A stretch of DNA of 64,000 nucleotides, taken from assembly GCF_902726565.1 (NCBI RefSeq), contig NZ_CACVAF010000001.1, positions 186,001 through 250,000 of the forward strand, given 5' to 3'. Position numbers and translations under genes: made by a program. This DNA is from Yersinia vastinensis (GTDB lineage Bacteria; Pseudomonadota; Gammaproteobacteria; Enterobacterales; Enterobacteriaceae). The notes below the pieces were generated by a model. That model searched no databases, was not told the origin of the DNA, and worked only from the letters and a program-made list of their open reading frames with translations. This document shows, in pieces, positions 29,483-40,756 of the stretch (the stretch's first letter is position 1; each line of letters opens with the position of its first letter).

Positions 29483-30478
29483 TTAACCTGACTTTTTGTC
29501 TGAGGTTTTATCTGCTGCTAAACGACGGTCTGCACGATGATTTGCCCAAGCATTAATGATCAACGTCAGCGCCAAAATGCCTGCCACGACACCCAATGAA
29601 ATGCCAATAGGGATATGGAACAGATCGATGAGCATCATTTTGATACCGATAAAGACCAAAATCACGGATAAACCGTACTTCAACATTGAGAAGCGTTCTG
29701 CCACGTTTGCCAACAAGAAGTACATGGCACGTAAGCCCAAAATCGCAAATAAGTTAGAAGTCAGAACGATAAAGGGATCGGTCGTCACGGCAAAAATGGC
29801 CGGAATACTGTCAACGGCGAAAATCACATCGCTCAATTCAACCAGAATTAAAACCAGCACTAATGGGGTGGCATAGAGCACGCCATTTTTGCGCACCGTA
29901 AAGCGGTCGCCATGCAACTCATCTGTCATGCGCAGATGATTACGGATCCAGCGAACCAGCGGCTTCTCACCGATGGGCGTATTGTCGTCTTTCGCCATGG
30001 CCATTTTGATACCGGTAAACAGTAAAAATGCACCGAATAAATACAGGATCCAGCTAAATTGCGATACCAGCCAACTGCCGGCGAAGATCATAATAGTACG
30101 CAGTACAATCGCGCCCAGCACACCATAGATCAGTACCCGACGCTGTAGATTGGCAGGAACAGCAAAGTAGCTAAAGAGCATTAGCCAAACAAAAACGTTA
30201 TCAACAGCGAGGGCTTTTTCAATCAGGTAGCCGGTGAGGAAGGCCAGCGCTTGCTTATCGGCAATTTCGCGACCCACGGTTTCGGCCAGATACCACCAGA
30301 AACCGGCATTGAATAGCAAAGATAAACTTACCCATACCAGCGACCAACAGGCTGCTTGGCGCAGTGTCATGGTTTGTGAGCCACGGCGCCCCTGCAACAG
30401 TAAGTCGATAGCGAGCATAATGGTCACTACGACAGCAAAACCACCCCATAGTAAAGGAGTACCCACGGTATTCATCAT
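29483..30478 (-). CDS. alx: Alx, TerC-family manganese exporter-type membrane protein
   Basis: This gene encodes 331 residues of the TerC family with about nine membrane helices. Conserved acidic membrane residues are seen in [20 protein letters not shown] and [21 protein letters not shown]. coli Alx is induced by alkali and manganese and helps control internal Mn2+. Expression is expected to be governed by the yybP-ykoY leader upstream. The start ATG at 30478 has GAGG ahead of it, close to the end of the leader terminator. Confidence 0.95.
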   Translation of the reverse strand: MMNTVGTPLLWGGFAVVVTIMLAIDLLLQGRRGSQTMTLRQAACWSLVWVSLSLLFNAGFWWYLAETVGREIADKQALAFLTGYLIEKALAVDNVFVWLMLFSYFAVPANLQRRVLIYGVLGAIVLRTIMIFAGSWLVSQFSWILYLFGAFLLFTGIKMAMAKDDNTPIGEKPLVRWIRNHLRMTDELHGDRFTVRKNGVLYATPLVLVLILVELSDVIFAVDSIPAIFAVTTDPFIVLTSNLFAILGLRAMYFLLANVAERFSMLKYGLSVILVFIGIKMMLIDLFHIPIGISLGVVAGILALTLIINAWANHRADRRLAADKTSDKKSG

Positions 30479-30491
30479 TAAGGAACCTCAT

Positions 30492-30528
30492 AAAAACAAA
30501 AACGGCCAACGTCGGAAGACGCTAGCCG
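30492..30528 (-). terminator. Leader terminator hairpin next to the alx start
   Basis: On the minus strand CGGCTAGCGTC-TTCC-GACGTTGGCCG forms a long stem with a UUCC loop and is followed by TTTTTGTTTTT, ending 13 bases before the alx ATG. It is the likely expression platform of the riboswitch and may also influence the ribosome-binding site. Confidence 0.75.
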
Positions 30529-30550
30529 CTATGATTGAGCTGCAAGCAAA

Positions 30551-30693
30551 CCTCGCCTTCCGGCAAGGTCTCACTTACAACTCTATTAATGTAAAAGCCC
30601 AAGTGGGTACTCAATACATTAATGAGGTTGCCCGGTAACCGGGTGCTTTCGCACCGTAATGACGGCAAACCGGCAATGAAGTTACTCCCCTTT
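30551..30693 (-). promoter_or_regulatory. yybP-ykoY manganese riboswitch (PRE element) of alx
   Basis: On the minus strand the element opens with AAAGGGGAGTAAC (30693-30681) and closes with GTGAGACCTTGCC (about 30574-30562), the two conserved flanks of the yybP-ykoY family. These are followed by the GGAA-capped stem CCTTGCC/GGCGAGG. In E. coli the same element senses Mn2+ and alkaline pH and controls alx. Assignment rests on visible consensus blocks and position. Confidence 0.88.
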
Positions 30694-30750
30694 GCCGCGC
30701 AAAAATAATTGAAAATGGACTGCGGGTCAATCATTGAAACAAAATATTAA

Positions 30751-30866
30751 TGATACCCTTTATTATTGAAGATGCAGGGAGCTGGCAATGCTGATGATGC
30801 TCGAATAAGTTCATCCGGATTTGCTGACTTGCCACCTACCTGCAATGCCAATGATTTGAGTTATAT
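30751..30866. repeat. ERIC-like element at the 3' end of ygjR
   Basis: About 116 bp with arms TATTGAAGATGCAGG and CCACCTACCTGCAATGCCAATGATTTGAGTTATA. The core is diverged (CGAATAAGTTCATCCGGATT). The right end overlaps the ygjR stop codon (30861-30863). Confidence 0.65.
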
Positions 30867-31853
30867 CGCTGGCGGCTGGGAGTCTGCCGGGAAGATAACA
30901 CCAGTTTGACGACGAATCTCCGTTTGTATACGCGATGTGAGCAATGACAACTGCAAGCCATCATGTTCCACCTGTTTATTTTCCACCAGATTGGCAAAAA
31001 CCTCAGCTTCATACAGCATAGTATTAATATGTTGAGGTTGCGTGAGATCTTGCGAGTGGCTGCCTCGTGGGGTAAAGGCGACGGATAGACATTCAGAGAT
31101 ACTTTCAATCACCAGTGAACCATCTTCTCCCTGAATCTCGCTGGGAATATCGGATTGGCTGACTTTGGAATGGATGATAACCACATCAAAATCGCCATAA
31201 TTTAAGCAAACCGTGCCGTGCGCATCAACACCACTTGGCAGTAAACTGGCACTGGCAAGCACTGATTTGGGTTCCCCCCACAGGGCTAAGGCGCTAGCTA
31301 GGCAGTAGTAACCAATATCCATAATCGAGCCATTAGAAAATGCCGGATTAAATGTATTGGGATTTTCACCATTCAGATAACGTTGATAACGTGAGGAATA
31401 TTGGCAGAAATTAATAAAAGCCTTACGTAATTTACCCACTCGCGGTAGAGACTGTTTTATTTGAATAAAATTAGGGAGATAGGCTGTTTTAAAGGCTTCG
31501 AATAGCACCACTTGGTGCTCGCGGGCGCAGGCAACCAAGTCTTCGGCTTCGGCAAAGTTAGAGGCCAGTGATTTTTCGCAAATAACGTGTTTTTTGTGGC
31601 TGAGAAACAGCTTAGTTTGAGGATAATGTAAGGCGTTCGGGCTGGCGATATAGACAGCATCGATCAGTTCACTTGTTGCCATTGCTTCCAGATTATCAAA
31701 GCATTCGGTAACGTTATAATCCTCACCAAACTGCTTAGCTTGTTCCAATTTGCGAGAGTAAACAGCCACCAGTTTCATTTTGCCACTCTCGTGGGCAGCA
31801 TCAACAAAGCGCGCGGTGATCCAATTGGTGCCAATGACAGCGAAGCGAATCAT
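30861..31853 (-). CDS. ygjR: YgjR, Gfo/Idh/MocA-family oxidoreductase
   Basis: This gene encodes 330 residues from the ATG at 31853 (GGAG upstream). The N-terminal Rossmann fold begins MIRFAVIGTNWIT, with the family motif HVICEKSLASN (an EK(P/S) dyad near residue 95), followed by the C-terminal alpha/beta domain. It is probably an NAD(P)-dependent sugar-type dehydrogenase; the substrate is unknown. The position between alx and ygjP is as in E. coli. Confidence 0.9.
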   Translation of the reverse strand: MIRFAVIGTNWITARFVDAAHESGKMKLVAVYSRKLEQAKQFGEDYNVTECFDNLEAMATSELIDAVYIASPNALHYPQTKLFLSHKKHVICEKSLASNFAEAEDLVACAREHQVVLFEAFKTAYLPNFIQIKQSLPRVGKLRKAFINFCQYSSRYQRYLNGENPNTFNPAFSNGSIMDIGYYCLASALALWGEPKSVLASASLLPSGVDAHGTVCLNYGDFDVVIIHSKVSQSDIPSEIQGEDGSLVIESISECLSVAFTPRGSHSQDLTQPQHINTMLYEAEVFANLVENKQVEHDGLQLSLLTSRIQTEIRRQTGVIFPADSQPPAI

Positions 31854-31983
31854 AGTGAACTCCATTCCGACTAGAAGAAAAACACGTTGAACCGCCAGAT
31901 TATCATGGCCCGCAGAACCACGGCTGAATTTCTTGGCGAATGAATACTTCAGTGACTAGATGCGGTTAGTTATAAATCAAAAG

Positions 31984-32487
31984 CTAATAGATACTGCCAA
32001 ACAGATCCAAATGTGTCAGGTAGAGACGTGTATCAAACTCTAACTGATGATATTGCGGCTCCATATGACAGCACAAACTGTAGAATGCTTTGTTGTGATC
32101 TTTCTCTTTCAAATGAGCCAATTCATGCACCACAATCATTTTTAGGAAGGCTTCCGGGGCGTTTTTAAACACGGTAGCAACCCGAATTTCTGCTTTGGCT
32201 TTCAATTTACCGCCTTGCACTCTGGAAATCGCAGTGTGCAGGCCGAGTGCATGTTTCATCACCTGAATTTTACTGTCGTAGGCGACTTTACTTAATGGTT
32301 GGGCATTGCGCAGATATTGGTTTTTTAAATCAACCGTATATTGATACAGCATTTTATCTGTATTGTAATCATGAGGTTGTGGATAGCGCTGACGCAATAC
32401 ATTCCCCAATCGCTGCTCGGTAATCAACTGATGTACCTGAGACTGTAAGTGTTCGGGATAACCTTGTAGATAGGTCAGTTCCGCCAT
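31984..32487 (-). CDS. ygjP: YgjP, zincin-like metallohydrolase
   Basis: This gene encodes 167 residues. The YgjP/DUF45 metallopeptidase-like domain has the zinc motif HELAHLKEKDHNKAF (HExxH plus a third histidine) near residues 121-135 and the conserved SRVQGGKLKAKAEIRV segment. It is the same length as E. coli YgjP, for which a UTP pyrophosphatase activity has been assigned in some annotations (from memory, not verifiable here). It is monocistronic by appearance. Confidence 0.92.
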   Translation of the reverse strand: MAELTYLQGYPEHLQSQVHQLITEQRLGNVLRQRYPQPHDYNTDKMLYQYTVDLKNQYLRNAQPLSKVAYDSKIQVMKHALGLHTAISRVQGGKLKAKAEIRVATVFKNAPEAFLKMIVVHELAHLKEKDHNKAFYSLCCHMEPQYHQLEFDTRLYLTHLDLFGSIY

Positions 32488-32622
32488 AGTAGGTATTTGC
32501 CCTAAGTAAATTGATTATCGTACTTGAAGATATATAGGGATTCAAACAAAGCCCACTGCCGGTATTGTTACCAACAGCGAGCTTTGACTTAATGGGGGAG
32601 AAAAACGGAATTTATCATCAAG

Positions 32623-34362
32623 TTAGAAGCGATAATTGGCGCCCACACTGGCTTGAGTATCACTGTAATTGTGGCCACCAAATTGATGACCTAAATGTGT
32701 CCACAGCCGCAGGTTGTTGTTAACGTTTGCTTCAATGCCCACTTTAAGGTCTGCAATATTGCTATTCCCTTGCGGCATCACATTGATACTTGTTAACTCT
32801 GTCTGATTTTGTAGCGGCCTCTTGATGATGTACACGTTTGATAATTGTACTCCTTGATTCATTCGGCTATGAATCCAATTTGCTTCAAAGGAGGGGCTGA
32901 TTTGCAGCGTTCGAGTCGAAGATAAGGTGTCAATATCGAATTCCATTGCTGTTCGCACCCCCAGTTTGGTGGTGACTCCGCTGTTTTCCTCAACTCTAAC
33001 CTGTGTACCGTTTGGTTCAACATGTAATAGCCCGCTGGTACGCTGCCATAATACTTTTGCCTTGGGTTGTACGAAGAACCGAGAGCCAGTTTTTTCGAAT
33101 ACTTGTACTTTGTAGCCACTCTCTAATGCTGTCGTAAACAGATAAGATCGGTAATTTGCGCTCGTGACGATATCTGCGGCTTTAATCTGATTATTGAACC
33201 AGCTATGTTGTGCCAGTAAGTCAATATAAGGCCCGAGTTTAGTTTGGTTATCGGCATACCAGATGCTGTATAAACCCAAGTTATAGCCATCAACAGAACC
33301 TTGGGCCTGATGATGAGATAATGTGGAGCGACTATGGTTAGTGGATTTACCTAACCCCGTTGTTAACCCCAAAAGCCCCTGACCATTGCCACCGCTGCTC
33401 CATGTGCCCAATGTCCCCCCAAGCTGGATAGCGTAGCGGTCACTTTTTGTATGCAATTGACCTTGTCCTGAGTTAAAACGGCTTTTTGAGCCAGTAGTAT
33501 TGAGCCACATGCTAGTGACTTCTGTTTCTCCGGTGGTGGTATCAGTATAAAGTCTTTCCCCATGGCGATATTGCAAGTCATCAGCAATAAACATCTGTTG
33601 AGCGGCGAGCTGGTTTGCAATATAGCTGCCCACTTGCGGATTATGACCCGTGATCGGTGCGTATTTAATGATCTGTTTAGGCGCTGGCTTTGGTGTCGAT
33701 GGAGCAGCGACTTTTTGAGTGCTAGCGAGGGCTTTTTTAACCTTTTGAGGCTCCGGTGCGGCGGTGGCCGTTTGGGTATTTTCTGGTTCCGGATCTTCAG
33801 TTATTGTCTTATCCGTATTCTCAGGTGCTGGGGAGATAATATTGGTTATTGTAGAGTAGATTGCGTTAGTAACATGACCAACTTCTGTAGCCGCAGCATC
33901 GATTTCAGTGACAATATCGGCTTTGGGTCTATTTTCCTTATAAGCCTCATAAGCTGTTTTATAGTCTGCTGGTGGCTTGCCATCCAGCATATCTTTTAAA
34001 TAGTTCCCTACATACTTTCTATTAAATATTTGCTGGTCCTGCTGCTGTTTCTCCTTCTGATGTTTCTGTTTTTCTATTTTTAGTTCATTTAGATGGCTTG
34101 AAACTATGGGTAATGTCTCGGACAGGGTAGTGACTATTGTGGGGACACCAAAATCAGTTACCGGAATATGTGACTCTTCGGATATTTGTCGTTTTGGTTG
34201 GCTTATGTCCTCATAGAATTGCTTCAGACTATGAGTCTCTGCCCACACAGCAGTGCTACTGAATACCAACAACAGTGCGCTAATCGCTTTGGCGCAAGGT
34301 GCTATACGATAAGGTAATGAACATGAATTAATGGGGCGCTGAATAAAATATGATATAGACAT
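32623..34362 (-). CDS. Autotransporter with short coiled-coil/proline-rich passenger
   Basis: This gene encodes 579 residues from the ATG at 34362 (AGGAAGG upstream; the longer frame begins with TTG). An extended signal peptide ends near residue 41 (AVWA-ETHS). The passenger of only about 220 residues has no beta-helix repeats. It contains a Lys/Gln coiled-coil run (about 95-115), then a Pro/Ala/Thr/Glu-rich linker (about 175-245). From about residue 290 a classical AIDA-type autotransporter beta-barrel follows (GLGLYSIWYAD-like strands, ending in VGANYRF with terminal Phe). It inserts in the outer membrane. Target and role are unknown. It is inserted between ygjP and rlmG, which are adjacent in E. 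coli, and upstream DNA is AT-rich, so acquisition is likely. Confidence 0.85.
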   Translation of the reverse strand: MSISYFIQRPINSCSLPYRIAPCAKAISALLLVFSSTAVWAETHSLKQFYEDISQPKRQISEESHIPVTDFGVPTIVTTLSETLPIVSSHLNELKIEKQKHQKEKQQQDQQIFNRKYVGNYLKDMLDGKPPADYKTAYEAYKENRPKADIVTEIDAAATEVGHVTNAIYSTITNIISPAPENTDKTITEDPEPENTQTATAAPEPQKVKKALASTQKVAAPSTPKPAPKQIIKYAPITGHNPQVGSYIANQLAAQQMFIADDLQYRHGERLYTDTTTGETEVTSMWLNTTGSKSRFNSGQGQLHTKSDRYAIQLGGTLGTWSSGGNGQGLLGLTTGLGKSTNHSRSTLSHHQAQGSVDGYNLGLYSIWYADNQTKLGPYIDLLAQHSWFNNQIKAADIVTSANYRSYLFTTALESGYKVQVFEKTGSRFFVQPKAKVLWQRTSGLLHVEPNGTQVRVEENSGVTTKLGVRTAMEFDIDTLSSTRTLQISPSFEANWIHSRMNQGVQLSNVYIIKRPLQNQTELTSINVMPQGNSNIADLKVGIEANVNNNLRLWTHLGHQFGGHNYSDTQASVGANYRF

Positions 34363-34854
34363 TGTTGGTTTACCTTCCTGGTAATTGATATCCAAGCTTT
34401 ATATCTTTTGTATTTAAATTTACTGGGGATGATTGCTTCCAGCGATAAAATACAGATTTGATATCAATATAATATATTGGTGACTTTGGCATTTATGATT
34501 AAAATACAAATAACAAATTATCTATATTTTATTTGTTTCACGAATGCATAAGAATAATAGATTAATGCAGATATTTATCTGGCGAGCTATTTTATGTTGA
34601 GTCAGCAGAAATAGAGGTTATTGATAATGAATCAACACAAAAATAAGACTTGGTAATGATTGATATCGTAAAGTATGGGACAATTCATTACGCTGCCTTA
34701 AGCTGTATGCCAGAGGGCCTCTCTGTTATGCCTCAGGCATGCCTCACGTTTTATCGGCTTTGGTTTAGATAAAACGGCATTTAAGTAAAAAAACATTTTA
34801 CTGAAGGCCCGTTTTAGGGGATAAACAGCCCAAATTTATTATTCAGGAGCGGTG
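34363..34854. other. AT-rich divergent region between the autotransporter and rlmG
   Basis: About 490 bp without a gene. The autotransporter-proximal half is strongly AT-rich. Near rlmG there is a 9-bp inverted repeat, CGTTTTATC and GATAAAACG (34747-34776), and the short palindrome ATGCCTCAGGCAT at 34728-34740. Confidence 0.5.
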
Positions 34855-36042
34855 ATGAGCCAACTCTTACTGGGGACACAAAGCCTTGAGCTTGAGCGTT
34901 TCCCCCCACAAGAAAATTCCAATACCTTACAGGCGTGGGAAGCAGCGGATGAATATCTGCTACAAAACATTGACTTAAGCCAAATTGATGGTCGTCCGGT
35001 ACTGGTATTTAATGATCAGTTTGGAACGCTGGCCTGCGCTTTACACGCTTATCGTCCATTTAGTGTTAGTGACTCCTACATGAGCCAACTGGCAACGGCG
35101 CATAATTTGCGCTTAAACCATCTTGATGAAGACGCGGTCACCTTGCTAAGTAGTATGGATGCGTTACCGCCAGCGCCTAAGTTGGTAGTGATAAAGATCC
35201 CTAAAGCATTGGCGTTGTTAGAGCATCAATTGCGTGCTTTGCGCCGCGTCGTGGCACCTGACACAGTCATTATTGCGGGGGCGAAATCCCGTGATGTACA
35301 TAACTCAACCCTGCAATTATTTGAAAAAATTCTGGGGCCAACGAAAACCACATTGGCCTGGAAAAAAGCACGCTTGATTCACTGTGAAGTGGCCGATATT
35401 CCGCAGGAAGATGTACCAGAGACAACGGATTGGCCGCTGGCAAATACCGAGTATGTCATCCATAACCACGCGAATGTTTTCTCCCGTAATAATCTGGATA
35501 TTGGCGCGCGTTTCTTTATGGAAATCCTGCCTTACGATGTGACCGGTAGAATAGCGGATCTGGGCTGTGGTAACGGGGTTGTGGGTTTAATTGCACTTGA
35601 GCAAAACCCGTTGGCGGAAATGCTGTTTGTCGACGAATCATATATGGCTGTGGCATCCAGCGAGTTGAATATCACGTACAACCGCCCGCAAGATTTATCG
35701 CGTTGTGAGTTTATGGTCAGCCATGGTCTGGCCGGTGTGGAACGTGAGAGCCTGCAACTGGTGCTATGCAATCCGCCATTCCATCAGCAGCATGCCGTCA
35801 GTGATCATGTGGCTTGGCAAATGTTCTGCGATGCCAAGCGTTGCCTGCAAGTGGGCGGGGAACTGATGATCGTGGGTAACCGTCATTTGGATTATTTCCA
35901 CAAACTGAAACGCCTGTTTGGTAACTGCGAGACGCTGGATTCCAATCAGAAATTCATGGTGCTGAAAGCGGTTAAAACAGCATCATCCCGTTCAGAAGGC
36001 GGTGGTTCGGGGAGTTTGGATATGTCGTACAGCGATTTCTAA
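34855..36042 (+). CDS. rlmG: 23S rRNA (guanine1835-N2)-methyltransferase RlmG
   Basis: This gene encodes 395 residues from the ATG at 34855, with AGGAG six bases before it (a GTG one codon earlier is less likely). An inactive N-terminal methyltransferase-like domain is followed by the active one, with DLGCGNG at 235-241 and the N2-guanine catalytic motif NPPF at 306-309. It methylates G1835 of 23S rRNA. It is somewhat longer than the E. coli protein because of a Ser/Gly-rich C-terminal tail of about 20 residues. It is convergent with fadH. Confidence 0.95.
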   Translation: MSQLLLGTQSLELERFPPQENSNTLQAWEAADEYLLQNIDLSQIDGRPVLVFNDQFGTLACALHAYRPFSVSDSYMSQLATAHNLRLNHLDEDAVTLLSSMDALPPAPKLVVIKIPKALALLEHQLRALRRVVAPDTVIIAGAKSRDVHNSTLQLFEKILGPTKTTLAWKKARLIHCEVADIPQEDVPETTDWPLANTEYVIHNHANVFSRNNLDIGARFFMEILPYDVTGRIADLGCGNGVVGLIALEQNPLAEMLFVDESYMAVASSELNITYNRPQDLSRCEFMVSHGLAGVERESLQLVLCNPPFHQQHAVSDHVAWQMFCDAKRCLQVGGELMIVGNRHLDYFHKLKRLFGNCETLDSNQKFMVLKAVKTASSRSEGGGSGSLDMSYSDF

Positions 36043-36060
36043 TGACCTTTTGGCTGTGAC

Positions 36061-36126
36061 GTTGCAGCATAGACCTTGCTGCAACATCAATGCCTAACAG
36101 GGGGGCTTAGGCCACCCCTGTTTTTT
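36061..36126 (+). terminator. Double hairpin terminator after rlmG
   Basis: First, GTTGCAGCA/TGCTGCAAC forms a 9-bp stem (36061-36085). Then AACAGGGG-GGC and GCC-CCCCTGTT pair with one bulge (36096-36122) and run into TTTTTT (36121-36126). The second is a good rho-independent terminator. Confidence 0.85.
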
Positions 36127-36134
36127 GTTACCGG

Positions 36135-38198
<2,064 letters not shown>

Positions 38199-38380
38199 TT
38201 AAACCAAGTGGTCGGATGAGATTTTTTAATCAAATTTAGACGGTGCAATGCGGCTTGGGAAATTACAATGTGCTGATTGTGATAGCCGTCATGAATATGA
38301 CATTGGTTGGGAGATAAGTATCAAATGAAGGGATGATGCGGGTAGAGCATATTCCCTTCATTTATCAATATGATTGCCAG

Positions 38381-38743
38381 TTAATCACCAAAGACCCGCA
38401 GGCGGTGACCATCAGGGTCTAATGCCACAAAAGTATAACCAAAATCCATTTGCAAAGGCATTTGCAAAATCGGTAGACCACGCTGCTGCCAGTCATCATA
38501 TAAAGATTGCACTGCCGCTTTGTCTGCCAGAGCAAAAGCCACTTCAGCGCCACCTCCTGTAGCGGTCGCTGCTGGCTCAACATCATGTTTTGACCATAAT
38601 CCCAGCATGACACCCGAATCCAGTGCAAACATGGCAAAAGTAGGATGTAACTCCACCGGATCTTTCGCCAATAGGTCGGTGTAAAATGCGGCACTTTGGG
38701 TCGGGCTATCAACGTATAAAATGATGAAGTTTGGATCTGTCAT
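38381..38743 (-). CDS. VOC-family (glyoxalase/bleomycin-resistance fold) protein
   Basis: This gene encodes 120 residues with a vicinal-oxygen-chelate fold: an N-terminal ILYVDSPTQSAAFYTDLL unit and a C-terminal FVALDPDGHRLRVFG unit. It resembles small phenazine/antibiotic-binding proteins such as EhpR more than glyoxalase I, and full metal ligands are not evident. It lies just downstream of a WYL regulator on the same strand, which may control it. Confidence 0.85.
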   Translation of the reverse strand: MTDPNFIILYVDSPTQSAAFYTDLLAKDPVELHPTFAMFALDSGVMLGLWSKHDVEPAATATGGGAEVAFALADKAAVQSLYDDWQQRGLPILQMPLQMDFGYTFVALDPDGHRLRVFGD

Positions 38744-38875
38744 AATATTTCCCCAATATAATGAGATGGATACGCAGTGTGTCAGCTCAATGTCGCTTAA
38801 CTGAGTTCTATCTTAGTGGGGCCTACTGACAGTTTCTGTCAGTAGTGATTATCTATTTCAAAGAGAGAGAAAAAG

Positions 38876-39592
38876 TCATTTTCTGGGCGGTGTAGATAGC
38901 AATGATTGTTCTTCGATTCCTTCAGCTTCACGCCACTGTTTTAATAATAGATGCCGACGTTGAGGATAACGCTGTTCGGTCAATGCAATCGCGCTGATAC
39001 GATCTGCCCGGAAATTACGGATAGTTTGGCGTAACTCACACCAAGCAATCACCACACGGACTTGTTCAAAAAAGCCAATAGCAAACGGCCAGATACGGCG
39101 ACTGGACTCCGCCCCTTTCAAATCTCGATAAGTCATATCGACTTTTCGCTCACCACGTATTGCGCGGCGCAATATAGGCAAGGCCAACTCGCAGTCTGGC
39201 ATATGATCGACCGGGCCGATCAACAGCGTTGAAGCATCTAGCTCGTCGCGTAAGTCCGCGGGTAAAACGGCCGCAATTTTTGCTAAAGCATTATGAGCTG
39301 CCGCCCTAAGCTGTGTATCGCCACGATCACTAACCCAGCGTGACCCCAGTACCAGCGCTTCAATTTCCTCTTCAGAAAACATTAATGGCGGTAGCATAAA
39401 ACCAGGGCGCAGCACATAGCCTAATCCGGGTTCACCTGTAATATCAGCACCTTGTTGTTGCAGGGTGGCGATATCGCGATAAAGTGTTCGCACGCTGATT
39501 GCCAGCTCATTTGCCAGCGCTGCCCCAGTCATCGGATAGCGATGACGGCGTAAAATTTGAATTAAATCAAGTAGGCGCTGACTACGGGACAT
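38876..39592 (-). CDS. WYL-domain transcriptional regulator (YafY-like)
   Basis: This gene encodes 238 residues from the ATG at 39592. The N-terminal HTH_11 winged helix (MTGAALANELAISVRTLYRDIATLQ) and the central and C-terminal WYL domain (MTYRDLKGAESSRRIWPFAIGFF, then RVVIAWCELR-TIRNFRADRI) define the family. WYL regulators respond to ligands or nucleic acids. The 130-bp gap to the VOC gene suggests a small regulator-effector pair (inference). Confidence 0.88.
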   Translation of the reverse strand: MSRSQRLLDLIQILRRHRYPMTGAALANELAISVRTLYRDIATLQQQGADITGEPGLGYVLRPGFMLPPLMFSEEEIEALVLGSRWVSDRGDTQLRAAAHNALAKIAAVLPADLRDELDASTLLIGPVDHMPDCELALPILRRAIRGERKVDMTYRDLKGAESSRRIWPFAIGFFEQVRVVIAWCELRQTIRNFRADRISAIALTEQRYPQRRHLLLKQWREAEGIEEQSLLSTPPRK

Positions 39593-39689
39593 AGTGACTC
39601 TCGTCAAAGCAGAAAAATTGACTATATACCTTTCGTCTTATTTTCAGAATAGCGGTATCGCTGTTCACGATACCGCGGAGGAAGGAAAT

Positions 39690-40262
39690 TTATGAGTTAC
39701 GTTTAAATAAGCCCGCGACCATAAAACAGCTAAATGAGCTAAACAACATTTCAATCCCGACCAATGTGGTCACCATCGTGATAGACATTAGTGGCCCAGC
39801 GCTCACCAGCAGATAGGTAATAAACAGATCAAGCACACCTAATAAGATTTGCAGCCATGCGCCAGGCAATCCCCATGTTTTAAAACCAGTTATCAGCCGC
39901 ATCACCCCACCAAAAGCAAACAGCACGCCGAGTACAATGGCCAGACTTATCATCCCAATTGTAGGATTGGTAATAAATACATAACCCATCACTATGTATG
40001 CCACACCCACTAAAATACCCGTCACCATCGGCCAGAGGTTATGAGAGCGATTAGCTATCATCCCGATGATAAGCGCAATACCACTGAGCAGCAGTAGAAT
40101 ACCGATGATAGTACTCAAGGCCGCACCAGAGGCTAATGGGTTAATCAAGCAGAAAATCCCGCCTAATAGCAACAGGACTGCAATGATTCGCATAATAAGC
40201 CGTTGTTTTTTCAACGTTCCTTCATCAATATCCATAAGGTATTTCCGATCTATATTCAGCAT
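39690..40262 (-). CDS. hdeD: HdeD-family acid-resistance membrane protein
   Basis: This gene encodes 190 residues, the same length as E. coli HdeD, with six predicted membrane helices in two three-helix repeats and the shared ILLLLSGIALIIGMIANRSHNLWP segment. HdeD supports acid resistance at high cell density in E. coli. It is divergent from gadB across about 490 bp, consistent with joint acid-stress control. Confidence 0.88.
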   Translation of the reverse strand: MLNIDRKYLMDIDEGTLKKQRLIMRIIAVLLLLGGIFCLINPLASGAALSTIIGILLLLSGIALIIGMIANRSHNLWPMVTGILVGVAYIVMGYVFITNPTIGMISLAIVLGVLFAFGGVMRLITGFKTWGLPGAWLQILLGVLDLFITYLLVSAGPLMSITMVTTLVGIEMLFSSFSCFMVAGLFKRNS

Positions 40263-40756
40263 GACTATGACTCCTGTAAGGTCTGAACTGAGTTATCGAT
40301 AACTCCCATGAGTATAGGTCGAACAATATATATTAAAAAAATTAATGAGATTCAACTGATTATGCGGTGGAATTTTTCCTGTACATCAGCGGTAAAAATA
40401 GCCTGACAGGATATTAATGGTAGCGTTTACAAGTGTGAAAACTTCAATTTCATTTGATGAAATGCTCGATGGCCATGATCTGTAATTGTTGAATAGAAAA
40501 ATAATTCTTATAAGTTTCCAAATAAATGAAAAATACAATGTAAATAATATGGTAATTATCTATCTATTAAAAAACATATTTGTATTTATAGTGGCGCATT
40601 TTTTATCTGGTGCTAACTTTTTATCATCACGTGAAATTATAATATTTCGTTGGTGATGTATTTTTTAAATAAATTCAATAATAACATCATATTTTATAGT
40701 TTTTTGATTTCATAAGCTTTTAATTGAATTCTCCTCAATTAGAATAGGGGTCGTAA
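40263..40756. promoter_or_regulatory. hdeD-gadB divergent regulatory region
   Basis: About 490 bp, AT-rich, no credible gene. It is long enough for multiple regulator sites, as in E. coli gad promoters. I cannot point to a certain GadE or GadX box by eye. The gadB ribosome site is AGGGG shortly before the ATG at 40757. Confidence 0.45.
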
